Assembly: GCA_002350725.1 (NCBI GenBank)
Contig: DEFJ01000010.1
Span: 1 to 39,878 of the forward strand
Length of the DNA: 39,878 nt
DNA from: Cyanobacteria bacterium UBA2855
GTDB lineage: Bacteria; Cyanobacteriota; Vampirovibrionia; Gastranaerophilales; Gastranaerophilaceae
Reading direction: 5' to 3'
The translations under genes and the position numbers were made by a program. Of the stretch, positions 6,703 through 15,264 are shown piece after piece (the stretch's first letter is position 1; each line of letters opens with the position of its first letter). The notes under the pieces were generated by a model. It made no database searches. It worked only from the letters and a program-made list of their open reading frames with translations, and was not told where the DNA came from.

Positions 6703-7505
6703 CAATTCAACCAAATGTTTCAAACAATTATAACAAACAGTTTTCACCGGCTTTTGGACGTTATCCTGACAAATCGGAATATGTTGATTATACCGAGATT
6801 TACGAGGATGAATATACTAGCCCCGAAGAAGACGGATTTAATCTTGAACAGGAAAAAGCCGATACTAAAAAAGAATTAGATTTATGGAAACAGACAAAAC
6901 AAAATTTGGATTCCATAGCTCATACAACAGAATCCGTACCGGGATTTAAAACAGGTACAAAAATTTTATCGGGCTTAATCTCAATTGCAATCGGTTGGGG
7001 TGGTTTGAGATGGGGTACTGTTGGTACTTTGGAAGTTTTATCAAAAATTGGTAAGACCGATGCCGCTAAATATATCAAAACACATGCTACCGACATAGGC
7101 AAAGGTATTTCAAAGAAATATCACAGCGCAAAAGATTATCTTGCAGAACGCAGCTGGGTAAAAGCTTCTAAGAAAAAATTATCCGATTGGAAATCTTCAT
7201 TCCTTGACACTCCGGTTGGTAAAACCTTGTCAGGTTGGAAAAAATCCATAAAAGAAAATATAGTTTACGAAAAATCAGTTAAGTTTAAAGATAATACAAA
7301 AGCTAAAATTAAAAAGTTAAATCCTAAACGAGTATTTATTGAAACAATGGGTGTTGCAGGCGGCGGTACCGCAGCGGTAAACACTATTGGCGCAAATACG
7401 ATTGACGGGAACAAATATAACGTAGAAAAAGACGAACAAGGAAGATACTACATAGACGGAATGGACTCTTTACCTTACAGAAAGGAGTATAGAGATGCCG
7501 TTTAG
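6696..7505 (+). CDS. Hypothetical protein with N-terminal F-S-P-A-F-G motif and two hydrophobic segments
   Basis: The 269-residue protein is unrecognised. The N-terminus (1-25) is polar with FSPAFG at 16-21, a motif also near the start of the M16 protease at 35442. An acidic stretch (30-60) is followed by a Gly/Trp hydrophobic segment around 88-110 (GLISIAIGWGGLRWGTVG), a long Lys/Trp-rich region (SDWKSSF, SGWKKSI), a Gly/Ala segment near 218-232 and a Tyr-rich acidic tail. There is no classical signal peptide. GGAG lies 10 nt before the ATG. The next gene overlaps its 3' end by 11 nt, so the two products may act together. Possibly membrane-associated or exported. Function unknown. Confidence 0.7.
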   Translation: MLTIQPNVSNNYNKQFSPAFGRYPDKSEYVDYTEIYEDEYTSPEEDGFNLEQEKADTKKELDLWKQTKQNLDSIAHTTESVPGFKTGTKILSGLISIAIGWGGLRWGTVGTLEVLSKIGKTDAAKYIKTHATDIGKGISKKYHSAKDYLAERSWVKASKKKLSDWKSSFLDTPVGKTLSGWKKSIKENIVYEKSVKFKDNTKAKIKKLNPKRVFIETMGVAGGGTAAVNTIGANTIDGNKYNVEKDEQGRYYIDGMDSLPYRKEYRDAV

Positions 7506-7971
7506 TATTACACCTAATCTCGTATCTTTTACTGCAAACCCTATTAATCGTGACGCAAAAACCCGTCGTGAAAAAGTTGAGGATGCTGCGACAGTAACCG
7601 GTGGTGTTGGTGCTGGTGCTGCTGCTACACGTGGAAGTACGGCTTTTAAATACTTCAAATCAAGCGAAAAATTACGCAGTGTAGTTAACGGCACATCAAA
7701 AGCGGCTCAGGCACTCTCTGAACCTGCACAACGAACAAGATCATTATGGAATGCGTTAAAAGTTAATTACAAGAGTTTGAAAATTGATATTGCAAATTGG
7801 GCAAAGGCTTCTAAGATGCCTGAATTTATGAAAGGCATGTTTACCGGTAAACTCGGTTCTTTCTTAGGCGGCGGCGCAGCTTTATTTGTATTTATTTCAG
7901 GTGTCGGAGAAGTTATTGATACAACAATGAAAAATATCAATAAACTCGGTGTCGAATTATCAACTAAATAA
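7495..7971 (+). CDS. Hypothetical Gly/Ala-rich protein, translationally coupled to the gene before it
   Basis: The 158-residue protein begins MPFSITPNLVSFTANP, then a basic stretch (DAKTRREK). Two small-residue hydrophobic segments follow: GGVGAGAAATRG near 36-48, and FLGGGAALFVFISGVG near 123-139. The centre is helical and contains WAKASKMPEF, reminiscent of WVKASKKKL in the upstream protein. It overlaps the preceding gene by 11 nt and has its own AAAGGAG box inside that gene, a sign of coupled expression. There is no signal peptide. It could insert in a membrane as a hairpin. No family is recognised. Confidence 0.7.
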   Translation: MPFSITPNLVSFTANPINRDAKTRREKVEDAATVTGGVGAGAAATRGSTAFKYFKSSEKLRSVVNGTSKAAQALSEPAQRTRSLWNALKVNYKSLKIDIANWAKASKMPEFMKGMFTGKLGSFLGGGAALFVFISGVGEVIDTTMKNINKLGVELSTK

Positions 7972-8041
7972 TAAGATTTTTATGGCTCGTTTACAAACCT
8001 CATCCGTAATAAACACATCTCTTTTCAATAATTAAGAAGTG

Positions 8042-8050
8042 TGTTATTAT
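8042..8050 (+). promoter_or_regulatory. Extended -10 promoter of folP, probably leaderless
   Basis: TGT-TATTAT lies 6 nt before the ATG at 8057. A weak -35 (TTTTCA, 8022-8027) lies 17 nt upstream of the hexamer. No Shine-Dalgarno sequence is present. Confidence 0.4.
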
Positions 8051-8056
8051 TCCGAT

Positions 8057-9202
8057 ATGAAAAATTTTAAACTTAAGTCAATTGAAAACACAGATATATT
8101 AACTGAATTAAATCAAATAGGCTTTGATAAAGGTTATGCTCCTTATGCGGCTGACAAATACAGATATAGAAATATTAAAATTTTCGGGTTAAATGCCGCG
8201 CAAGCAAATATCCTTAAACAAACAGCACTAACCGTTGGTGCTGATTGCGCGACTCCTCGAGGAACAATTACAGGCAACATAGAAAGTGCTGATTGTATTT
8301 TAGGAGGAACAATCTCTCAAATATCTAAAATTGCCGTAAAACTCGGAGTTCAACCATTCGGATTAAGGAGTTTAGGCAGGCAATTGGAAGAATTTATTAA
8401 ATCACAAGAGGGGAACCGACAAAGTCCGCGTATTATGGGGATTTTGAATTTAACAAAAAATTCTTTTTCTGACGGCGGTTTGTATTATGACTACGATAAC
8501 GCAATCGCCCGACTTGAAGAAATTATCAAAGAAGGCGCAGATATAATTGACATAGGCGCAGAATCCACAAAACCTTATTCTGAACCTATAACAGAGGAAG
8601 ACCAACTAAAAAAACTTTTACCCATATTGGAATACATTTCTAATAAGAAATATGATATCCCGATAAGCATTGATACAAGAAGCTCTGAAGTTGCGAAACA
8701 GTGTCTTAACGCAGGTGCAACCGCAATAAATGACGTATCAGGTTTGACTTATGATAAAAATATGGCAAGCACCGTTGCTGATTACGGTTGCCCCGTAATT
8801 ATCCAACATACTAAAGGTACTCCCGACATTATGCAATTAAATCCCGAATACACAAACTTGATGGACGAAATTTTCCTCGACCTGAAAGAAAAAATAGATT
8901 ACGCAATTAAAGCGGGAATTAATAAAGAAAATATAATCATAGATCCCGGAATTGGATTTGGCAAACAACGTGAGCACAATTTTGAAATACTTAGACGAAT
9001 CGGAGAATTAAAAAGCTTTGGATGCCCGATTATGCTCGGTTTATCAAGAAAAAGTATGTTAAATATGCCCGATGCAGACAATGAAACAAAAGACATTTTT
9101 TCTGCGGCATTAGCGGCAATAGCTCTGGAGAACGGGGTTGATATTCTGAGAGTTCATAACGTTAAATTGCACAAAAAATTACTTGAAGTATTGAATTCGT
9201 AA
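8057..9202 (+). CDS. folP: Dihydropteroate synthase with N-terminal extension domain
   Basis: FolP condenses 6-hydroxymethyl-dihydropterin diphosphate with p-aminobenzoate in folate synthesis. From the ATG at 8057 it has 381 residues. Residues 1-~120 form an extra N-terminal domain, as in some clostridial-type DHPS. Residues ~125-381 are the TIM barrel, with MGILNLTKNSFSDGG (127-141), DIGAESTKP (165-173), SIDTRSS, INDVSG (224-229), DPGIGFGK (296-303), GLSRKSM (328-334) and RVHNV (365-369). Compared with the usual NVTPDSFSDGG and GESTRPG, loops 1 and 2 carry P-to-K, D-to-N and R-to-K changes. These loops contact pABA and sulfonamides. The alternative GTG at 8039 would lie upstream of the -10 box. 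Confidence 0.92.
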   Translation: MKNFKLKSIENTDILTELNQIGFDKGYAPYAADKYRYRNIKIFGLNAAQANILKQTALTVGADCATPRGTITGNIESADCILGGTISQISKIAVKLGVQPFGLRSLGRQLEEFIKSQEGNRQSPRIMGILNLTKNSFSDGGLYYDYDNAIARLEEIIKEGADIIDIGAESTKPYSEPITEEDQLKKLLPILEYISNKKYDIPISIDTRSSEVAKQCLNAGATAINDVSGLTYDKNMASTVADYGCPVIIQHTKGTPDIMQLNPEYTNLMDEIFLDLKEKIDYAIKAGINKENIIIDPGIGFGKQREHNFEILRRIGELKSFGCPIMLGLSRKSMLNMPDADNETKDIFSAALAAIALENGVDILRVHNVKLHKKLLEVLNS

Positions 9203-9213
9203 TAGCAATATAT

Positions 9214-9241
9214 TTGTCAATAAAAATTTTTGTGCAATCAT
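9214..9241 (+). promoter_or_regulatory. uvrA promoter, probably leaderless
   Basis: TTGTCA (9214-9219), a 16-nt spacer and TGC-AATCAT (hexamer 9236-9241) precede the uvrA ATG by exactly 6 nt. No SOS LexA-type box is evident in the 45-nt gap after folP. Confidence 0.4.
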
Positions 9242-9247
9242 GTAACT

Positions 9248-12073
9248 ATGCTAGACAAAATTATTATTAAGGGAGCAAAAGAGAATAATTTAAAAAATGT
9301 TTCTTTGGAAATCCCAAAGAATGAGTTAATTGTATTCACCGGAGTGTCAGGTTCGGGGAAATCCTCTCTTGCATTTGATACAATATTTGCAGAAGGTCAA
9401 AGACGTTATGTTGAAAGCCTTTCTACTTATGCCAGACAGTTTTTAGGGCAATTGGATAAGCCGGATGTCGAATATATCGACGGATTATCTCCTGCAATAT
9501 CGATTGATCAGAAATCAACAAGCAACAATCCTCGCTCAACCGTTGGCACGGTTACCGAAATTTATGATTACTTAAGACTTTTGTACGCAAGAGCAGGCAC
9601 ACCATACTGCCCTAATTGCGGAGAAGAAATCAAACCGCAATCTATTGATGAAATTGTTAACAGTATTTTAAAACTCGGAGAAGGTGAAAAAATTCAAATA
9701 CTTGCACCTGTCGTCAGAGATAAAAAGGGTGAATATAAATCATTATTTGAAGAATTAAGACAGGAAGGCTTTGTAAGAGCAAAAATTGACGGAGAAATTT
9801 ATAACCTCGATGAGGATGAAATAGAACTTGCTAAAACTACAAAACACACCATCAGTGTCGTAGTAGACAGAGTTGTAGTAAAACCTGCCGCACAATCAAG
9901 AATTGCAGACAGTGTTCAAATTGCATTAAAAAAAGCTGACGGGGTTGTAATAATAGATGTCGTTTCAAGAAAAGAAGAAATCCTTTTCAGTGAAAAATTA
10001 TCCTGTCCAAAATGCAATATAAGTTTTGAGGAATTGGCACCGAGAATTTTTTCTTTTAATGCACCATACGGAGCTTGTGAAAGATGCGGAGGGTTAGGTG
10101 CAGATTTTGTTATTGACCCGAATTTGGTTGTGCCTGACAGAACAAAAAGCTTGTCAGAAGGGGCAATTTATCCTTGGTCAAGGACTTCAACGGATTATTA
10201 CGACGATATGCTAAAATCCGTTTGCTCACACTACGGAATTAACATGGATATCCCTTTTGAGAAACTTACCAAAGCTCAACAGGACATTATTCTAAACGGT
10301 GGCGACGACATCTTGAAATTCAGAGTAAAAAAATTCGGCACACACTACTATGAAACAAAATATCGCCAATTCGAAGGGGTAATACCGTTTTTAGAAAAAC
10401 GCTATCACGACTCAAATGCCGATTATTGGCGTGAAGAAATTGAAAAATATATGACAACTACTCCTTGCCCGAAATGCCACGGAGCAAGGCTTAAACCATT
10501 CCCGCTTGCCGTAAAAATTCAGGGGAAAAACATATATGAATTTACTCTTATGTCAATTGATGATGAGTTGGATTTTGTAGAAAACTTGTATTTGGAACTT
10601 GACGAATACAAATTGAAAATCGCAAAACAAATTCTCGATGAAATTAGAGCAAGACTGAGATTTATGAAAGATGTAGGATTAAGCTACCTGAATTTAGCTC
10701 GAATGGCAGGAACATTATCCGGTGGAGAAGCTCAGAGAATACGTCTTGCAACCCAAATCGGCAGCGGACTTTCGGGAGTACTGTACGTACTTGATGAACC
10801 GTCAATCGGTTTACACCAACGTGACAACGACAGATTAATTAAAACACTTCTTAAGCTGAGAAATCTTGGAAACACACTAATAGTCGTAGAACACGACGAA
10901 GAAACAATGAGAAATTCTGACTTTATTGTGGATATAGGCCCTAAAGCCGGAGTTAACGGAGGAAAAATTGTTGCAACAGGTAGTCTTGAGGATATAATTA
11001 AATGCAAAGAGTCCTTAACGGGGCAATATCTAAGCGGGACAAGAACAATTCCGGTTCCCGAAAATATAAGAAAAGGTAACGGAAAATTTTTACAAGTTAA
11101 AAATGCCCATTTGAATAATTTAAAAAACATTGATGTTGATATTCCGTTAGGCAAAATAGTAGTATTGACAGGGGTTTCGGGTTCGGGCAAATCGACGTTA
11201 ATGCAGGATTTAATATACGAATTTGCACTTCATAAATTACGCGGAAACAGACCTAAACCTCAAGGCGTTGACGATATTTTAGGGTTTGAAAATATCGACA
11301 AAATTATTGATATAGACCAATCTCCAATAGGCAGAACTCCTCGTTCTAATCCTGCAACTTATACTGATTTATTTACCCATATCAGAGATTTATACGCTAA
11401 AACAAACGAGGCAAAATTACGCGGTTATAAACCCGGAAGATTTAGTTTTAACGTAAAAGGCGGGCGCTGTGAAGCTTGTAAAGGGGATGGGGTAAACAAA
11501 ATTGAGATGAATTTTTTGTCTGACGTATACGTAAAATGTCCTGTCTGCAAAGGCAAACGCTATAACAGAGAAACGTTAGAGGTTAAATTTAAAGGAAAAA
11601 CAATCGCAGATGTCCTTGATATGAGCGTAAAAGAAGCTTTAGAGTTTTTTGACAGCATTCCTGCTATAAGAAACAAACTGCAAACTCTATACGATGTCGG
11701 TTTAGACTATATAAAACTGGGGCAAAGCGCAACAACACTATCAGGTGGAGAAGCTCAAAGAATTAAACTTGCCTCGGAATTAAATAAACGCGCAACCGGT
11801 AAAACCTTATATCTGCTTGATGAACCATCTGTAGGATTACACTGGTACGATTTGGATAAGTTGATTAAAATTATTCAACAACTCGCAGATCAAGGAAATA
11901 CGATTTTAATTATTGAGCACAATTTAGATTTAATAAAGGTCGCAGATTATATTATTGACCTCGGACCTGAAGGCGGGGTTAACGGAGGAACGGTAGTCGC
12001 AACAGGCACACCAAAAGAAGTTTCTAAAATTAAAAAATCTTTTACCGGTCAATACCTTAAAGGGGTGCTCTAA
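9248..12073 (+). CDS. uvrA: Excinuclease ABC subunit A
   Basis: UvrA is the dimeric damage-recognition ATPase of nucleotide excision repair and loads UvrB. From the ATG at 9248 it has 941 residues, the usual length. The first ABC module has Walker A GVSGSGKS (32-39), then zinc-binding Cys pairs (CPNCG, CPKCN), signature TLSGGEAQRI and Walker B YVLDEPSIGLH. The second module has GVSGSGKSTL, the CEACKGDG...CPVCKGKRYN zinc finger, TLSGGEAQRIKLA and LLDEPSVGLHWYD. An upstream in-frame TTG at 9230 lies between the -35 and -10 boxes, so M1 is set at 9248. This agrees with the usual UvrA start (MDKIIIKGA-like). uvrB and uvrC are not in the window. Confidence 0.97.
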   Translation: MLDKIIIKGAKENNLKNVSLEIPKNELIVFTGVSGSGKSSLAFDTIFAEGQRRYVESLSTYARQFLGQLDKPDVEYIDGLSPAISIDQKSTSNNPRSTVGTVTEIYDYLRLLYARAGTPYCPNCGEEIKPQSIDEIVNSILKLGEGEKIQILAPVVRDKKGEYKSLFEELRQEGFVRAKIDGEIYNLDEDEIELAKTTKHTISVVVDRVVVKPAAQSRIADSVQIALKKADGVVIIDVVSRKEEILFSEKLSCPKCNISFEELAPRIFSFNAPYGACERCGGLGADFVIDPNLVVPDRTKSLSEGAIYPWSRTSTDYYDDMLKSVCSHYGINMDIPFEKLTKAQQDIILNGGDDILKFRVKKFGTHYYETKYRQFEGVIPFLEKRYHDSNADYWREEIEKYMTTTPCPKCHGARLKPFPLAVKIQGKNIYEFTLMSIDDELDFVENLYLELDEYKLKIAKQILDEIRARLRFMKDVGLSYLNLARMAGTLSGGEAQRIRLATQIGSGLSGVLYVLDEPSIGLHQRDNDRLIKTLLKLRNLGNTLIVVEHDEETMRNSDFIVDIGPKAGVNGGKIVATGSLEDIIKCKESLTGQYLSGTRTIPVPENIRKGNGKFLQVKNAHLNNLKNIDVDIPLGKIVVLTGVSGSGKSTLMQDLIYEFALHKLRGNRPKPQGVDDILGFENIDKIIDIDQSPIGRTPRSNPATYTDLFTHIRDLYAKTNEAKLRGYKPGRFSFNVKGGRCEACKGDGVNKIEMNFLSDVYVKCPVCKGKRYNRETLEVKFKGKTIADVLDMSVKEALEFFDSIPAIRNKLQTLYDVGLDYIKLGQSATTLSGGEAQRIKLASELNKRATGKTLYLLDEPSVGLHWYDLDKLIKIIQQLADQGNTILIIEHNLDLIKVADYIIDLGPEGGVNGGTVVATGTPKEVSKIKKSFTGQYLKGVL

Positions 12074-12075
12074 AA

Positions 12076-12384
12076 TTAAGCCTGATTTTCTTTCTCAATT
12101 TTTTCTATATATTCAACAATATCTAAAGCAAGCTCGTGCTTTAATTCTGTAGGAGCGTGTTTGATATATTCCATTGCATGAGAAACTTTTACATTTTTAT
12201 CGTACCAACGACGAAGAATATATTCATACTGCTCATCCAAAGACATCTTAAAATCGATATCCTTCAACTTATCAATAACATACTCAGCACAAATAGTCTG
12301 ATATTCTTCATCCGCTTTTTCCCAAAGAGCAATTGCCTTACTCAGTACAGGATCCGCATCATACCAACGTTTTTTCTCAATCAT
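12076..12384 (-). CDS. Hypothetical small helical protein
   Basis: The 102-residue protein is acidic, Tyr/Trp-rich and predicted all-helical (MIEKKRWYDADPVLSKAI; EYILRRWYDKNVKVSHAMEY). Two RWYD motifs, at ~6-9 and ~69-72, hint at an internal duplication of a short helical unit. It has no Cys, signal peptide or membrane segment. A good AGGAGA box precedes the ATG at 12384. It converges on uvrA with 2 nt between the stop codons and no clear terminator. No family is recognised. Confidence 0.65.
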   Translation of the reverse strand: MIEKKRWYDADPVLSKAIALWEKADEEYQTICAEYVIDKLKDIDFKMSLDEQYEYILRRWYDKNVKVSHAMEYIKHAPTELKHELALDIVEYIEKIEKENQA

Positions 12385-12468
12385 ATAAAATCTCCTATAA
12401 TACAGAATTATAGTGAAATTTCAAAAAATAGTAAATACTGTAAACACCTGATATTTATTTCAAAATAT

Positions 12469-13137
12469 TTATACTAATCCCTCCTTTAACGCTTTAACAG
12501 CAGCCTGAGTTCTGTCATCTACAAGCAATTTCTGAATAATATTACAAACATGAGCTTTTGCGGTATGCTCGGATATAGTAAGCTCATTAGCGATTTCATT
12601 ATTAGATTTGCCGTCAACTACGAGTTTTAAGACCTCATACTCACGCTGTGTAAGGTTTGCGTGCTGTTCCTTAAACATTGCCCTTGATACTTGACGGGGC
12701 GGAATAATTCCGCAATTTTTATCTCTTAACATTGGCACGACTTTCGGGTCGAGCCACATTGCACCATCCTTCACTGTTCTTATAATCATTGTTAGAATTT
12801 CTATATTTATATCTTTCATTACATAAGCTTTTGCTCCTGCAAGAAGAGCTTCGTTCACTTCCTGTTCACTTAAATGAGAGGTCAATATTATAACTGAAGC
12901 ATTTTGGTTATGAGCGATTATTCTCTTTGTTGCCTCAATGCCGCTTATATCCGGTAAACCTATATCCATTAGCACGACATCAGGATGTGAAATTTTATAA
13001 TTTTCCAAAGCCTCCTTTCCGCTTTGTGCCTCAGATACAATCTCAACTTTATCTTGCTCTTCAAACAAAGACTTTAAACCAACTCGCATTAATTTATGAT
13101 CTTCAACCAATAATACTCTAACAGGTGTAATATCCAT
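12469..13137 (-). CDS. NarL/FixJ-family response regulator
   Basis: The 222-residue two-domain regulator has a receiver domain (7-122) with acidic pocket E12/D13, phospho-acceptor D58 (VVLMDIGLPD), T86 and K108. The C-terminal LuxR-type helix-turn-helix (~160-222) reads LTQREYEVLKLVVDGKSNNEIANELTIS... and is complete. Such proteins bind DNA as phosphorylated dimers. A linker of about 40 residues joins the domains. No histidine kinase is adjacent, so it is an orphan. An AGGAGG box precedes the ATG at 13137. A palindrome just upstream (13154-13169) could be its own operator. Confidence 0.92.
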   Translation of the reverse strand: MDITPVRVLLVEDHKLMRVGLKSLFEEQDKVEIVSEAQSGKEALENYKISHPDVVLMDIGLPDISGIEATKRIIAHNQNASVIILTSHLSEQEVNEALLAGAKAYVMKDINIEILTMIIRTVKDGAMWLDPKVVPMLRDKNCGIIPPRQVSRAMFKEQHANLTQREYEVLKLVVDGKSNNEIANELTISEHTAKAHVCNIIQKLLVDDRTQAAVKALKEGLV

Positions 13138-13153
13138 ATAATCCTCCTCTAAT

Positions 13154-13169
13154 ATGTTATAAATAACAT
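13154..13169. promoter_or_regulatory. Palindrome upstream of the response regulator (candidate operator)
   Basis: ATGTTAT-AA-ATAACAT, a perfect 7-bp inverted repeat, lies 16 nt before the response regulator ATG. Its position near the expected promoter or leader fits autoregulation, but AT-rich palindromes also arise by chance. Confidence 0.3.
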
Positions 13170-13322
13170 TACAGAAATTTTTATCGGCAAAGCATTGTAA
13201 GTTTTTGGTAAATATTTTATATCTTAAGATTTGAATATTAATTTATGTAACAATTTGCCCCAAATAGTAAAGTTTTCAGCATTGAGCACCGTTATTTATA
13301 GTGAATTAAAAAGGTATCACGT

Positions 13323-13511
13323 ATGGGAAACTTTAACGAAATTCAAAAAGGAATGCCCGATTTAGGCAAAACATATTGGCAAGACTTGAAAAATGAAGAA
13401 GCTTCTGAAAATGAACTTTCGGAAGTAGTTAAAATGAATTGTCAAATAACAATTTTTGACCCGAATAATGCATTAAAAAATACCATAAAACCTTCTATAT
13501 TTAATGAATAA
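13323..13511 (+). CDS. Hypothetical 62-residue protein
   Basis: A short soluble, acidic protein starting MGNFNEIQKGMPDLGKTYWQ with one Cys, no hydrophobic segment and no recognised domain. AAAGG lies about 9 nt before the ATG and a strong hairpin terminator follows within 60 nt, which supports a real single-gene unit. It is divergent from the response regulator, 185 nt away. Function unknown. Confidence 0.5.
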   Translation: MGNFNEIQKGMPDLGKTYWQDLKNEEASENELSEVVKMNCQITIFDPNNALKNTIKPSIFNE

Positions 13512-13545
13512 AATTCTAAAACTACCTTATCTTATTTTATAACAA

Positions 13546-13567
13546 AAGCACCGCTTATGCGGTGCTT
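13546..13567. terminator. Bidirectional terminator
   Basis: AAGCACCGC-TTAT-GCGGTGCTT, a perfect 9-bp stem with a 4-nt loop, lies between convergent genes ending at 13511 and 13598. T-rich on the plus side and A-rich upstream, so it can serve both directions. Confidence 0.8.
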
Positions 13568-13597
13568 ATTATTATATATAAACGTACATAATTTTAA

Positions 13598-14377
13598 TTA
13601 TCTGTTAGCTAATTGATCAGTAATCACAGAACTTACAAGCGCAATACCTGATGCTATACCCGCAAACAAGCCGGCTTGCTTTAATTTAAGGCTTCTTGCT
13701 GCGCGTTTGAAACCGCTTACGATTTCTTTGTATTCATCGCCCTTTTTGAAACCTTTTGCTTCTTTGTCATAAACATCATTAAAAGTTGTTCTGATGAACT
13801 TTTTGACATTCATTTTCTCTATATCAGAGCGTCTGATAGCAGCATCAAAATCAGCTTTTACGGCATTTACATCATGGCTTGCTAAATATCTCTTTATTGC
13901 ATCTTTCTTTGATTCTTTCTCTAATATTTCGATATCAAACATATCAAAGTTTTTCTTTACGAATTTATATAACTTCTTATTATTAGCTTTATAAGCATCC
14001 TCGATATATTTATTTGCTACTTCGGCAGCTTTTCCTGTAAGTTCAATAGTAGCTTTTTCGCCATTTTTTGCATTTTCAACGGCAATAGTCATAGCTTTTG
14101 CCATTTCCTCAGGCGTATAAGCTGCTATTCCGGCTTCTCTTGCTCTTTTTGCAATAGTTTCTGCATCACTTAATTCAGCTAATTCTTTTAAATAATCTGA
14201 TTTTTTAATTAAATTTTTATTTATAGATTCAAAAGAATCTTTCATATCATAGAACAAATCTTTTGTCATATGACCATCTTTTGTAAAGGCTTTCTTGGTA
14301 ACATAGCCTGTCGCACCACCGATAACAGCAGCTGCTGCTGTTGGTATAGCTACATTTTCAATTCTTTGTACGTCCAT
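13598..14377 (-). CDS. Hypothetical Lys-rich helical protein with hydrophobic Gly/Ala segments at both ends
   Basis: The 259-residue protein is not recognised. An N-terminal segment at 9-26 (VAIPTAAAAVIGGATGYV) and a C-terminal segment at ~233-252 (AGLFAGIASGIALVSSVI) are small-residue rich, with GxxxG-like spacing. The ~200 residues between are charged and helical (many KAD, EEMAKA, KFVKKNF stretches). There is no cleavable signal peptide because no basic n-region precedes the first segment. AAGGAG lies 5 nt before the ATG. The architecture resembles the products at 6696 and 7495. It could be a membrane-inserting or exported protein. Function unknown. Confidence 0.7.
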   Translation of the reverse strand: MDVQRIENVAIPTAAAAVIGGATGYVTKKAFTKDGHMTKDLFYDMKDSFESINKNLIKKSDYLKELAELSDAETIAKRAREAGIAAYTPEEMAKAMTIAVENAKNGEKATIELTGKAAEVANKYIEDAYKANNKKLYKFVKKNFDMFDIEILEKESKKDAIKRYLASHDVNAVKADFDAAIRRSDIEKMNVKKFIRTTFNDVYDKEAKGFKKGDEYKEIVSGFKRAARSLKLKQAGLFAGIASGIALVSSVITDQLANR

Positions 14378-14474
14378 ATTTTCTCCTTTGAATTATATTT
14401 ATTCTATTTTAATGCCGATAAAAAAAATTTTTGCGGGTATAACAGGTTTTTATTTACATAAATTAACAAAAAAA

Positions 14475-14500
14475 CTGCATGACAAAACAAAATCATGCAG
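14475..14500 (-). terminator. Rho-independent terminator after the 14523-14771 gene
   Basis: CTGCATGA and TCATGCAG form an 8-bp stem with a 10-nt loop. On the minus strand a run of T follows directly. It ends the upstream minus-strand gene. Confidence 0.75.
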
Positions 14501-14522
14501 CTTTTACAATATGTATTTTTAA

Positions 14523-14771
14523 TTAGTATGTCATTCTTTCAATTTGCTCTTCTGATAGAATTTTCTTTTTATGCCCGTTTGGTAAATTGAATTTTACAAC
14601 ACCTTGTTTTACATCTTCAAAAACGTCATAAGGTTTGACCCCTTCAAGATTTACAGTAGCGGACTGAGGTACGTGTCTTTGTGGTTCAGGCGATATATTT
14701 AACAAATTACGAACAACTCGATTTGGATTAAAACGTTTAATACATCCACCACCTAATATTTCTGTTTTCAT
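14523..14771 (-). CDS. Hypothetical 82-residue protein
   Basis: A small basic protein, MKTEILGGGCIKRFNPNRVV at the start, then a Pro-rich middle (ISPEPQRHVPQ) and a C-terminus of Lys/Ile type (GHKKKILSEEQIERMTY). An AAAGGAG box precedes the ATG and a terminator follows, so it is a likely real monocistronic gene. One Cys, no membrane segment. No family is recognised. Confidence 0.6.
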   Translation of the reverse strand: MKTEILGGGCIKRFNPNRVVRNLLNISPEPQRHVPQSATVNLEGVKPYDVFEDVKQGVVKFNLPNGHKKKILSEEQIERMTY

Positions 14772-14925
14772 ACTAACTCCTTTATATTTTGATTATAGAT
14801 TAACAAAGTACAAACACAACAATAATTGCTTTAAAAAGAGGTTATATTAAGTTTTATTAAAATATATACATCGGAGAATTGTTTTTATTGTAGAATTAAC
14901 AAAGAATTACAGAAAAGAGGTTCAG

Positions 14926-15264
14926 ATGAATACAGTTGTTATAGTCGGAAGAGTAGGCAGAGATGCCGAAATTAAATATTATGAATCAGGAAAATCAAAA
15001 GCAAACTTTTCAGTTGCTGTAAACAGATGGGATTCTAAAACTAAAAGCGAAGTAGCAGACTGGTATAACATTGACGTATGGGACAAGCAAGCTGAATTTG
15101 CAGGCGAATATGTAAAAAAAGGTATACAAGTGGCCATAGAAGGCCGCATACAACAGGATAAGTGGTCTGACAAAGCAACCGGAGAAGATAGAGAGCGTTA
15201 TATAATTATTGCTAACAGTATCAGATTACTTGGTTCTAAAAGGGATGCAGAGCAAGCGTTATGA
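14926..15264 (+). CDS. ssb: Single-stranded DNA-binding protein, cyanobacterial short type
   Basis: SSB coats single-stranded DNA in replication, repair and recombination. The 112-residue protein is a single OB fold: MNTVVIVGRVGRDAEIKYYESGK (strand 1-2), NFSVAVNRW, DWYNIDVWDKQAEFAGEYVKKG, VAIEGRIQQDKW and IRLLGSKRD. It lacks the long disordered linker and the acidic DDDIPF-like tail that recruit partners in other bacteria. The short tail-less form with a LLGSKRD end resembles cyanobacterial SSB. AGAGG precedes the ATG. The stop overlaps the next start as ATGA, coupling ssb to a sugar-acid kinase gene, an unusual neighbour. Confidence 0.93.
   Translation: MNTVVIVGRVGRDAEIKYYESGKSKANFSVAVNRWDSKTKSEVADWYNIDVWDKQAEFAGEYVKKGIQVAIEGRIQQDKWSDKATGEDRERYIIIANSIRLLGSKRDAEQAL

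Noticed and set aside
8008..8048. Imperfect hairpin as a riboswitch upstream of folP
   Set aside because: The stem has several mismatches, lies across the proposed promoter, and no riboswitch core sequence is recognisable.
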